Assembly: GCF_000743575.1 (NCBI RefSeq)
Contig: NZ_JQGC01000012.1
Span: 62,001 to 126,000, forward strand
Direction: 5' to 3'
Origin: Devosia riboflavina
GTDB lineage: Bacteria; Pseudomonadota; Alphaproteobacteria; Rhizobiales; Devosiaceae
Length of the DNA stretch: 64,000 nucleotides
A model generated the notes under the pieces. It was not told the DNA's origin and did no database searches. It saw nothing but the letters and a program-made list of their open reading frames with translations. Position numbers and translations under genes: made by a program. Positions 56,927 to 64,000 of this stretch are shown piece by piece; position 1 is the first letter of the stretch; each line of letters starts with the position of its first letter.

Positions 56927-57382
56927 ATGCCCAAGCGCACCTCTGAAGCACTCGCCCCCAGCCAGGCCACCATGCTCCGGAGCAGTTCTCTCTATCACGA
57001 CTCGTCCGCCGGAAAGGCCGGCTGCAACTTGCTCGTCGATTGCTGTCGTATCGATGGCATGGCGCACGGTTCACGGCCTTATCTCGTGGCCGTCATGGAC
57101 ACGACAACCCGCTCGCTCCTCTCTACGGTCATCACGTCGAAAGGACTCATCGCCAAAAACACCATCCGGGCGATCAAGACCGCGATGGAGTTGAAGGGCG
57201 CTGGTGTGGGCGAGGTGTCGATCAACTGCGATTTCCTTGATCCAGCGACGCTCTGCGCCGGCCTTCCAGGGGCTGCGGCGATCACCATAGCACCGCCCTC
57301 CGCAAAGCCGGCGATGCGTAGCTGGGCCGAGCGTCTCCTCATTGAGACCGCCAGTCCATCGGTCGCCGCTAAGACGCTCTGA
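56927..57382 (+). CDS. Stand-alone integrase-core-like (DDE fold) small protein
   Basis: 151 residues, with AAAAGGAGAAATC before the ATG. The text follows a retroviral-integrase/DDE core: LLVDCCRIDG with D38, PYLVAVMDTTTRSLLSTVI, INCDFLD with D102, and APPSAKPAMRSWAERLLIE with E135, giving a D-64-D-33-E spacing. It lacks the N-terminal DNA-binding and C-terminal domains of TnsB. It lies 80 bp upstream of tnsA. It may be a domesticated fragment or regulator; activity unknown. Confidence 0.6.
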   Translation: MPKRTSEALAPSQATMLRSSSLYHDSSAGKAGCNLLVDCCRIDGMAHGSRPYLVAVMDTTTRSLLSTVITSKGLIAKNTIRAIKTAMELKGAGVGEVSINCDFLDPATLCAGLPGAAAITIAPPSAKPAMRSWAERLLIETASPSVAAKTL

Positions 57383-57462
57383 TCGCCCTTTTTCTGTCAC
57401 CTCGCACCTCGTCAGGATCGGAGCAGCCCCAAGGCTGTACCGTCAATCTGCGGAGTAATTCC

Positions 57463-58290
57463 GTGTACGTGAACAACAGAGACGCTTTCCAACATTCGGT
57501 TCGTCTGCCGCATACCTCCGCCCGCATCGTCATGTCGCCGTCCGGCGGTGCTTTCCGCACCATCGTAGGTCACGGCTCTATTCGCGCTACCAGCGTCTTC
57601 CCTTCTGTAAAGGCAGGATTCAGCATGCCGTGCGAAGCCCAGCACGAACGCATGCATGTCAGGATTTGCGAGGCCGACCCCCGCATTGTGGACTATCAGC
57701 ATCAGCCCCACAGGCTTGAGATCTTCATGAGCAATCGCTCGAAGCCTCTCATTTATTTTCCGGACGCTATCCGTCAACGCGATGACGGCACGATCGAGGT
57801 CATCGAGACCAAGCAGACGCAGCATCAGTTCAAGCGTTCGTCAGCCTACGCCGACAAGCTCGACTATGCCGAACAGGTATACGCAACGCTTGGCTGGGCC
57901 TTTCTCCGTCTGTCCCAGGACAAGGACTTGGAAATCCGGCCGTTGTGGCCCAATGCTCGCATGATCAGCCTCCATAACAAGCGTCGCGTCACCAGCGCAG
58001 ATCGGTTGCGCTTCATGGAAGCCGCAGAGCGCGAAGGTGGCACGCTTGCGTTCGGCAAGGCCATCGAAACCCTAGCAGCCAACGGCCTCTATCAACCATG
58101 CGACGCGGTCAACCTTTTGCACCGGATGATCGTCGGTCGAGTGGCATTCATCGATGTCACTCGCCGTATTCAAACCGATAGCCCCGTCGCCTTGATTGCA
58201 GGTCCCGGGCCGGCTTCCGTGCTCCGCTCCCTGCCCAAGCTCTTTGGTCCGAGCGTCGATATCGATGTGCTGGAGATGGAGGCCATCTGA
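57463..58290 (+). CDS. tnsA: TnsA endonuclease of the Tn7-like transposon
   Basis: 275 residues from GTG 57463 (GGAG seven bases upstream). TnsA cleaves the 5' strand at transposon ends as part of TnsA-TnsB. The restriction-like core is visible: CEAQHE near 57-62, YFPDAIRQ with D101, and VIETKQ with E115-x-K117. The C-terminal part is the wHTH region ending VGRVAFIDVTRRI. Its stop overlaps the tnsB start by one base. It is the first canonical tns gene of the operon. Confidence 0.9.
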   Translation: MYVNNRDAFQHSVRLPHTSARIVMSPSGGAFRTIVGHGSIRATSVFPSVKAGFSMPCEAQHERMHVRICEADPRIVDYQHQPHRLEIFMSNRSKPLIYFPDAIRQRDDGTIEVIETKQTQHQFKRSSAYADKLDYAEQVYATLGWAFLRLSQDKDLEIRPLWPNARMISLHNKRRVTSADRLRFMEAAEREGGTLAFGKAIETLAANGLYQPCDAVNLLHRMIVGRVAFIDVTRRIQTDSPVALIAGPGPASVLRSLPKLFGPSVDIDVLEMEAI

Positions 58291-60506
58291 TGGGGAAGAG
58301 CATCAGTCTCAAGATCAGGACCGACGAGGTCTTTGCATTCCCCGATGGCATGTACCGCTTCGTTCGCGAGCTTTCAGGATGCGTCCTGCTCTTGCAGCGG
58401 CACGGAACGGACAAGGAAAAGCAGATCACCGAGACCGAGCTGATCGATCAGCTCGGCCGCGGCGAAGTCATCCGACTGCGTGACCGACGCGATCGCAAAG
58501 GCCGCCCTCTGGTCGAAAGCGACGATGTCTCCCCCGATGAGAAGCCAGAAGAACTGATGCGAGCAAGAACACTCCTGTTCTATGTCCGCGCCTTCGACGC
58601 TGACACATCTGTGGGGCTCGGTGATGTCGGGCTGCAGAAGCTGATGAACCGCAAACGCAAAGCTGCGTCAGACAAGGGCCTTACCCACACGTTCTCACCG
58701 GACACGCTGAGGCGTGCGATCAAGCAGAAGGGTGCGCCGGGGGACCGTCACCTGAAAGACTTCATCTCCAAACGCGGACGAACGAGCCGGGCCCGGCTCG
58801 ATCTGACGGTCGAGGACCTGCTGAACAAGGCCGTGAATTTCTATTGGGGGTTGCGAACTCGCGACAAAAAAGACGCCTGGGCCTTCCTGATTAAGGAGAT
58901 CAAGGAGGTCAATGCAAAGCGCAAGACCGCTGGTCTGGACAAGCTTATGCCGCCCAAGGACGCCAGCACGCTCTACCGCCGGATCAAGGCCAGCAACTGC
59001 AGGGAGAACCACGCGCTCAAGACCTCGGCGTTTGAGGCCGATCAGGCGTGGAAGGGTGTCTCTAAACATCTCGACGCAACCGCTCCGGGCGAGCTGATCA
59101 TCATCGATCATACCATTGTCGATAGTTGGGTTCTTCTCGACGACAATGGGATGCCGCTGGGACGTCCCACCTTGACCGTTGCCATCGACGTCTTCAGTCG
59201 CTGCATTGTCGGGTTTCTTATCAGCGCCGAACCACCTTCCGTCTACTCCATGGCCACTGTCATCAAACATGTCCTCATGCCGAAGGGCTACGTGAAGACA
59301 GAGTATCCTGATATTGAGCGGCCCTATGACTGCTGGATTCTGCCAAACACAATCCTCATCGACAACGCCTTCGAGCATGTCTCAGGCAGCCTCAGAGATG
59401 CCGCGGAGGACATCGGGTTCGAGATCCACTATGCCCCGATCCATTCACCGGCGTATAAGGCAATCGGCGAGAAGATCTTCGATACGCTGAACGACTTCTT
59501 CCACAAGCTGCCTGCCTCGGTGCCGTACGACGTCACCACGATGAGAAAGGCCAGGCTTGATCCGCAGCGCGAGAAGCCAGTCTACCATCGGGAAATCGAA
59601 TACTTCCTGCACCGGTTCATTATTGACCAATATCATTACCGGCCCCACGCTGGCATCGACGCCATCCCCGCCCGACGTTGGGATGAAGGCATCGAGCGCC
59701 ACGGGCGCGAGTTTGTCGACGATTTTAACGCATTGGACCAGTTGCTCGGAAAGGTGGATGAGGCTTCGATCAGCCGTGCCGGCGTCAGGTATCGCAACAT
59801 GCGCTTCCATGACGCCGAGCTGACGACCAAGATTCTCAACGACATGGTCCGATTGCAGCCGATCAAGTCCTTGCCCACCAAAAGCTACGGGCAGGTCAGG
59901 GCCAGGGTGAAGATCAAGTACAATCCCGCGGACTGCAGCAAGATCGAAGTCTGGAACGAAGGCGCCGAGCCCAAGCATTACGTCACGTTGCCCAACGTCG
60001 ACCAGACCATGACCCGCGGGTTGAGTTTCTGGGCCGCAGATCGAGTGCGTGAACACGCCAAGGAACTGGACCTCGAATACTCTACCGAAGAGGAACGCCT
60101 CCTGGCGCGCGACAGCCTTCGTCGAGCTTGGGAGGAGCTCGCACAGGTTACGCCTCGTCGGACCGGTGCCGATGCCCGCCGTGGCATTGCCCAGGAGGCG
60201 CCGACCGTTATCGAAGGCGTCGTACGGTTCAGCGAGGCCGAACCGTCTGTCTACGGTAACGCCCAGCCGATCGACCTGCCAGCCCAGACCCGCGCCAACT
60301 CTTCGCAGAAGCCCGTGAGCACCCTGCGGGGCGGCGAAGCGACCAAGACAAAGATCCGAAAGGCCGCAAATAAGCGTGCCGCCGCATCGAACCCTCAGGA
60401 GGAAATGCCGAAGCCTGCGGCAAAGCAGGAGAAGGATTTCTTCCTGCCGCCTGCTGCCAACGCTCCGAAGCGCAATCCCTATGATCTTGACGGAGAATGG
60501 AAATGA
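58290..60506 (+). CDS. tnsB: TnsB transposase (DDE, Mu/TnsB family)
   Basis: 738 residues. TnsB binds the end repeats and performs 3' cleavage and strand transfer. The DDE triad is D273 (IIIDHTIVDSW), D358 (ILIDNA) and E394 (IGEKIFDTL), with 35 residues between the last two. A basic N-terminal DNA-binding region and a beta-barrel-like domain (VRARVKIKYNPAD) flank it. The C-terminal tail is disordered and Lys/Ala-rich, as in TnsC-contacting tails. Overlaps tnsC by 10 bp. Confidence 0.95.
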   Translation: MGKSISLKIRTDEVFAFPDGMYRFVRELSGCVLLLQRHGTDKEKQITETELIDQLGRGEVIRLRDRRDRKGRPLVESDDVSPDEKPEELMRARTLLFYVRAFDADTSVGLGDVGLQKLMNRKRKAASDKGLTHTFSPDTLRRAIKQKGAPGDRHLKDFISKRGRTSRARLDLTVEDLLNKAVNFYWGLRTRDKKDAWAFLIKEIKEVNAKRKTAGLDKLMPPKDASTLYRRIKASNCRENHALKTSAFEADQAWKGVSKHLDATAPGELIIIDHTIVDSWVLLDDNGMPLGRPTLTVAIDVFSRCIVGFLISAEPPSVYSMATVIKHVLMPKGYVKTEYPDIERPYDCWILPNTILIDNAFEHVSGSLRDAAEDIGFEIHYAPIHSPAYKAIGEKIFDTLNDFFHKLPASVPYDVTTMRKARLDPQREKPVYHREIEYFLHRFIIDQYHYRPHAGIDAIPARRWDEGIERHGREFVDDFNALDQLLGKVDEASISRAGVRYRNMRFHDAELTTKILNDMVRLQPIKSLPTKSYGQVRARVKIKYNPADCSKIEVWNEGAEPKHYVTLPNVDQTMTRGLSFWAADRVREHAKELDLEYSTEEERLLARDSLRRAWEELAQVTPRRTGADARRGIAQEAPTVIEGVVRFSEAEPSVYGNAQPIDLPAQTRANSSQKPVSTLRGGEATKTKIRKAANKRAAASNPQEEMPKPAAKQEKDFFLPPAANAPKRNPYDLDGEWK

Positions 60507-61540
60507 CGTGGACCCCGGTTCAAGACGAAAAGATGGACTGTTTCGAAGCCATTCTGGTCGAACATCCCCGCAAAACCCAGTTGCATGCCGCGCTGGGCAA
60601 CCTGATGCACGAGACGACCCGCGCATCCCGCCGACATGAAGCTCGGGTCGCTGCCGTTGGTGGCCGGCCCGTAAAGGCTGAGGAACTCTATCTGCTGCCC
60701 GTCATCGGCCCCTCGGGCGCGACCAAGACCAAGTCGCTGAGCACCTATGTGGATAGCGTGCTTTCCGACCCCGATCTCGATCCGAATGAGATCCCAGTGC
60801 TCGTGGTAACGGTGCGAAGTTCCGTGAAATCAACGCGGCATCTGCAGTCTGCAATCCTGCTGGCCTTCGGCGATCTGACAGCTGCGCACGAGGTGCTGAA
60901 TCAGCGCGACTATTCGGAAGCCCGCGTGAACCTTGACTTGCTCGAAAAAGCCCGGGCCAAGAAGACCCGCATCGTAGTCCTCGACGAATGTCACAGCATG
61001 ATCCAGAACTCTGGGCCGGTGCTCCTCGACTCCCTTGCAACGGCTCTTAAGAGCTTTGTGAATGATGGTCTCTTCAGCTTGGTCCTCGTTGGGACCGACA
61101 AGGTTAAGCGGCTGCTGCAATTCAACGAGAACCATTCCCGCCAAAAACGTACCATCGACTTCGGACCTGCGTCGCTCGACGATCCGGAGGACGTCCAATA
61201 CTTCATGCAGTTCGTTGGACGCTTCGAAAGAGAGATGCTGAACAAGAAGGTCATCGACAAGCCGCTCGACTTGATTGGTGACGTAGCCACGCGTGCCATT
61301 GTCTTCGATATGGCTCGTGGCGTGGTGGGGACGGTTGTGCGCATTCTTCGTCTCGCCCTCGAGCAGTCTTTCGAGGAAAACATGCCGCTGGATTGGTCTC
61401 ACATCGCCAAGGCCTTCAGGGCCTGGAACCGGGGTCTTGAAACGCCGGGACCAGACCCTTTTGCCAGCAAAAATGCCTCCAAGGCGACGCAGACTAAACT
61501 GGAGGCCATCGAAGCGCTGACAATGGAGGCGGCGCAATGA
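60497..61540 (+). CDS. tnsC: TnsC AAA+ transposition regulator
   Basis: 347 residues. TnsC links target selection by TniQ/TnsD to TnsAB. The Walker A loop reads GPSGATKTKS (71-80), with threonine where the second glycine is usual; Walker B is RIVVLDECHSMI. The C-terminal helical part (RAIVFDMARGVVGTVVRILR) fits the TniB/TnsC family. The odd P-loop may alter nucleotide use. Overlaps tniQ by 4 bp. Confidence 0.92.
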   Translation: MEMTWTPVQDEKMDCFEAILVEHPRKTQLHAALGNLMHETTRASRRHEARVAAVGGRPVKAEELYLLPVIGPSGATKTKSLSTYVDSVLSDPDLDPNEIPVLVVTVRSSVKSTRHLQSAILLAFGDLTAAHEVLNQRDYSEARVNLDLLEKARAKKTRIVVLDECHSMIQNSGPVLLDSLATALKSFVNDGLFSLVLVGTDKVKRLLQFNENHSRQKRTIDFGPASLDDPEDVQYFMQFVGRFEREMLNKKVIDKPLDLIGDVATRAIVFDMARGVVGTVVRILRLALEQSFEENMPLDWSHIAKAFRAWNRGLETPGPDPFASKNASKATQTKLEAIEALTMEAAQ

Positions 61541-63498
61541 GCTGGCGCTATAGCAAGGACAAGCTCGTTCCCCTGGCTGATGTCGTTCCGGCGTTTCTCA
61601 CATTTGAGCCCAAAGCCGATGAGAGCCTTGTGGGGTTCATCGACCGCACCTTTGCCAGGACCGTTTTCGCTAATCCGATCGCTGCCCTCGCGCAGGCCGG
61701 AATCGCGACCAACCGCCCGGACTTCCTGGCCAGCCTCGACCTTAATGAAGGACAGATCGATGCCTTGGCCCGTCGCTTGGGTGTGTCGGCGGCACTTATC
61801 CGTGACCGCCTCCACCCTGACAGCCGCATGCTGGGATCCGGTGTGCGGGGCGTTGACTTCCATGGCCAGTTCCTGCGTTTGACCTTTCTCGAGCGCGAGC
61901 GGCGCCGCGTGTCGCCCAGGGCCTTGGAAATCAGTCCCTATCATCGTGCCATCTGGGATGTTCGTCCCATCGCTTTCGACCCGGACACCATGGAGCTGTT
62001 GCTTTCGGACTGTCCGGTATGCGCCAAACCACTCGGGCGACGGCGACTTTGCGGGCCTGAGAAGTGCGATAAATGCATCGATGATCGAGGCCTTCCGTCG
62101 ACAGACCTGCGCGATCATCTTCAGCCGATGGTGCCTGAAGAGGAATGGGAATTGCTCCGAAACATCGCCGGCCTCGTCGACACAGATCCCAAAACGCGCG
62201 AACGGTCTTGCCTCCGCTTCCCCGAACCATGGCGGTCATTGGGACCAGGCGAAATTTTCCACATCCTGGTGGAGATGAGCGTGGCCAACGAGGCAGCTAT
62301 TGGCCAACTTGGCCCCTCGTCGCCATCATTGCCGTTGAAGCCCACCAGCTTGCACAGTGTCGGTCAGGTCCTAGCCGGCGGTCTCGATACGTTCTTTGAT
62401 TGGGCGGGCACCACGCTGACCCGCAAGGACTTGCCACACTGGACGGTCGACCGACCTGTGGCCACTACCGGATTTGAGCGTCTGGTCAAATGCCCGCATA
62501 TTTCGCCAGCTGCGAAGTCGTTGCTTTCCGAGATGCGGTCGGGCTCACGGGTGGCGACACGCCTGCGTCGTACCGGTGCCTTTGCATGGCTGAACGCGAA
62601 AAATCTAGCGGAGGAATTTGATCTTGACCTTACTCGAGCCCAGATGATCGTTACTCGCCTGAAGTCCGTGCTCAAGCAGGTTCCAGACCCCGCGGCTGCC
62701 GGCGTGCCGACGTCCAAGGAAGCATTCGCAGCCCTGTTGCCGCGTGCGGTTGGTACAGTCTCACTCAACAACGCCGCCTTCGTGCTCAAGGCCGGCGTCG
62801 AGGTTGTGACTGGTCTCGAAGAGATTGGTGTCCTGAACGCCGTTCCCGAACCGGTGTCTTTGCTGATCGAGGCGAGCAAGTCCTTCTATGAAGCTGATGT
62901 AAGGGAACGACTTGCCAGTTTTCTGTCCGCGGTGACACACGAACGGGGGGCGAGTTTATTTCCGACGATGGAGGCAGTCTTGAAAAACAGCGGTCTGCGT
63001 CCCTTGCCATTTGCCGCTGCCTGGCACCTCGCCATGTCTGGTGATGTCCGTCTCTTGCGCGAAGACGATGAGGTGAACGATTGGCTGCGGGACGTCTATG
63101 TGGCAGATGAAGCCCCCTTTGTGGAACTGTTGAGGGCGCACCCTCTCACCCGTTCCCTGCGAGACCTGCCACCGGAGGTGACAACGCAGGTTGCCGCCCA
63201 AATGATAGATAGTGACATCGTTGTGGTCGGCCAGCTCGTCAGGAACAAGATCCTGGTCCCGACGAGCGGTGCTCGCCCATTGCTGTTTCCCCGGGAGCAG
63301 ATCGAACGTTTCGTGGCTGCCTATGTCTCGACGCCGGAGCTCAAGAGAGCCCTTGGCATCTCGAGCGCCGGTCGCTTCGACCGCCAGTATCGTGACCTGC
63401 CCGAGAGCGCCTTTGAGTTCCCCAACCAGCGCAGTCGCTTCTACCGGCGCAAGGACTGCGCATTCATCCTCGCGGCTGCGGCGGCCCGGGCCGCGTAG
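61537..63498 (+). CDS. tniQ: TniQ/TnsD target-selection protein
   Basis: 653 residues. The N-terminal TniQ domain (PADESLVGFIDRTFA-like opening, actual text FEPKADESLVGFIDRT) is followed by a zinc-finger cluster C159-x2-C162 and C172-x4-C177-x2-C180. The long C-terminal half with helix-turn-helix segments fits a TnsD-type DNA reader rather than a short Cas-linked TniQ. Given the insertion point it probably recognises the tRNA-Gln gene. Last gene of the tns operon, ending 392 bp before the transposon terminus. Confidence 0.9.
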   Translation: MSWRYSKDKLVPLADVVPAFLTFEPKADESLVGFIDRTFARTVFANPIAALAQAGIATNRPDFLASLDLNEGQIDALARRLGVSAALIRDRLHPDSRMLGSGVRGVDFHGQFLRLTFLERERRRVSPRALEISPYHRAIWDVRPIAFDPDTMELLLSDCPVCAKPLGRRRLCGPEKCDKCIDDRGLPSTDLRDHLQPMVPEEEWELLRNIAGLVDTDPKTRERSCLRFPEPWRSLGPGEIFHILVEMSVANEAAIGQLGPSSPSLPLKPTSLHSVGQVLAGGLDTFFDWAGTTLTRKDLPHWTVDRPVATTGFERLVKCPHISPAAKSLLSEMRSGSRVATRLRRTGAFAWLNAKNLAEEFDLDLTRAQMIVTRLKSVLKQVPDPAAAGVPTSKEAFAALLPRAVGTVSLNNAAFVLKAGVEVVTGLEEIGVLNAVPEPVSLLIEASKSFYEADVRERLASFLSAVTHERGASLFPTMEAVLKNSGLRPLPFAAAWHLAMSGDVRLLREDDEVNDWLRDVYVADEAPFVELLRAHPLTRSLRDLPPEVTTQVAAQMIDSDIVVVGQLVRNKILVPTSGARPLLFPREQIERFVAAYVSTPELKRALGISSAGRFDRQYRDLPESAFEFPNQRSRFYRRKDCAFILAAAAARAA

Positions 63499-63695
63499 CA
63501 CCGATCTCGCTATCTGACATTGAGAACGCCAGCAAGATTCCGAATGGTGACGACTTCGCCTTCAAGTGCCTTGCGGATATCGCCGACGAGGGCGAATTGC
63601 TGGTCATGGTTTGTGATCTATCCAACCTGGACAACTTCATAGAGTTCATGGGCAGGCATTCGACTCGCCATCCAATCTCAGGGTTCACCAGCTAG
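63499..63695 (+). other. Protein-like reading frame without a start codon
   Basis: In a frame different from tniQ the text reads ISLSDIENASKIPNGDDFAF and then KCLADIADEGELLVMVCDLS, ending at TAG 63693-63695. It looks protein-like but lacks ATG, GTG or TTG before most of it. It may be the tail of a lost gene or a fragment left behind tniQ. Confidence 0.35.
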
Positions 63696-63719
63696 CCAAC
63701 TCAAAATCCGTCGGAAGCG

Positions 63720-63749
63720 AACAAAGGCCCGATCAGGCCTTCTTTTTTG
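63720..63749 (+). terminator. Rho-independent terminator of the tns operon
   Basis: AAAGGCC-cgatca-GGCCTT forms a short GC stem followed by a run of six T. It lies about 220 bp after the tniQ stop on the plus strand and just before the first end repeat, so it would keep tns transcripts out of the transposon end. Confidence 0.8.
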
Positions 63750-63762
63750 TCCCCACAAAAGA

Positions 63763-63890
63763 CCGTGGCACTCTTACAGCCGATAACCCCATAATCCATG
63801 CACTCTTACAGTCGGCGTCGCTGCAATCCTACGTCGCAGGTTCTAGGTCTAACAAGGACTTAGCCGCTGCACTCTTACGGCCTCGGCATA
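63763..63890 (-). repeat. tns-proximal transposon end with four TnsB-type sites
   Basis: On the minus strand the sites read GGCCGTAAGAGTGCAGCGG (63864-63882), CGACGTAGGATTGCAGCGA (63818-63836), GACTGTAAGAGTGCATGGA (63795-63813) and GGCTGTAAGAGTGCCACGG (63763-63781). They are inverted relative to those at 10558-10620 and irregularly spaced (46, 23 and 32 bp). The terminus is TATGCCG reading inward. Confidence 0.88.
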
Positions 63891-63895
63891 TAAGT
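63891..63895. repeat. Right target-site duplication (TAAGT)
   Basis: An exact copy of the pentamer at 10545-10549, directly abutting the right terminus at 63890. Chromosomal sequence continues from here to 64000; no gene was recognised in that last 105 bp. Confidence 0.88.
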
Positions 63896-64000
63896 CATTG
63901 ATATCTCAATAACTCCTTGTTTTGCAGGGGTTTCCGAGTGCGTGACTGATCCACTTTGGTGATCCACGAACCTGCACTTTTTGCAGATTCCGTCGCATCC

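Noticed and set aside
63464..63688. Minus-strand 74-codon frame after tniQ
   Set aside because: No ribosome site or fold; the opposite strand gives the more protein-like translation.

Overview
The window looks like a stretch of alphaproteobacterial chromosome, probably Hyphomicrobiales and perhaps Devosia-like (inferred from high GC, codon use and gene neighbours, not proven). It is interrupted by one complete Tn7-like transposon of about 53.3 kb.

Chromosome, 1-10549. The genes are housekeeping and transport: rsmB-like rRNA methyltransferase, VOC protein, MAPEG protein, DUF2188 protein, guaB, two tandem DHA2-type MFS exporters, an HxlR regulator, a glutathione S-transferase, rlmE, a Ppx/GppA phosphatase and tRNA-Gln(CTG). 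Chromosomal sequence resumes at 63891.

Transposon, 10550-63890. Both ends were read directly. The 21-bp terminal sequences align (TATG-CG-GGC-G-AAGAGTG), three and four copies of a 19-bp TnsB-type site lie inside them in inverted orientation, and a perfect 5-bp duplication TAAGT (10545-10549 and 63891-63895) flanks the element. The insertion lies 12 bp beyond the encoded CCA of tRNA-Gln. The core machinery is at the far end: tnsA, tnsB, tnsC and tniQ/tnsD (57463-63498). A stand-alone integrase-core-like gene and a structured leader precede them. Further upstream is an XRE regulator with a divergent five-gene cassette ending in a soluble FtsH-like AAA+/M41 protease. No tnsE, cas genes or CRISPR array was found.

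Cargo. (1) An IS3-family insertion sequence beside the tRNA-proximal end. (2) A mercury operon merT-merP-merF-merA with divergent merR and a textbook 19-bp-spaced MerR promoter. (3) A large copper/heavy-metal region with three Cu P-type ATPases, a Zn/Cd/Pb P-type ATPase, an HMA-CDF exporter with lspA, copper chaperones, four DUF305 proteins, DUF411, Sco1, c-type cytochromes, L,D-transpeptidases and three MerR-family metal regulators. Many of these operons start at near-identical CueR-type operators (TTGACC, dyad, 19-bp spacer). (4) Defence-like genes: an ABC-3C-type operon (SMEK, small middle component, DUF2326 ATPase), a TIR protein next to nadE, and a HEPN-like protein. (5) Decaying genes: a frameshifted copper ATPase, PCu(A)C chaperone and acetyltransferase, a truncated MFS gene, and remnants of an L,D-transpeptidase and an ATPase.

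In outline, the element carries a metal-resistance regulon and anti-phage-type cargo on a Tn7-like transposon that apparently uses a tRNA-Gln gene as its safe site.
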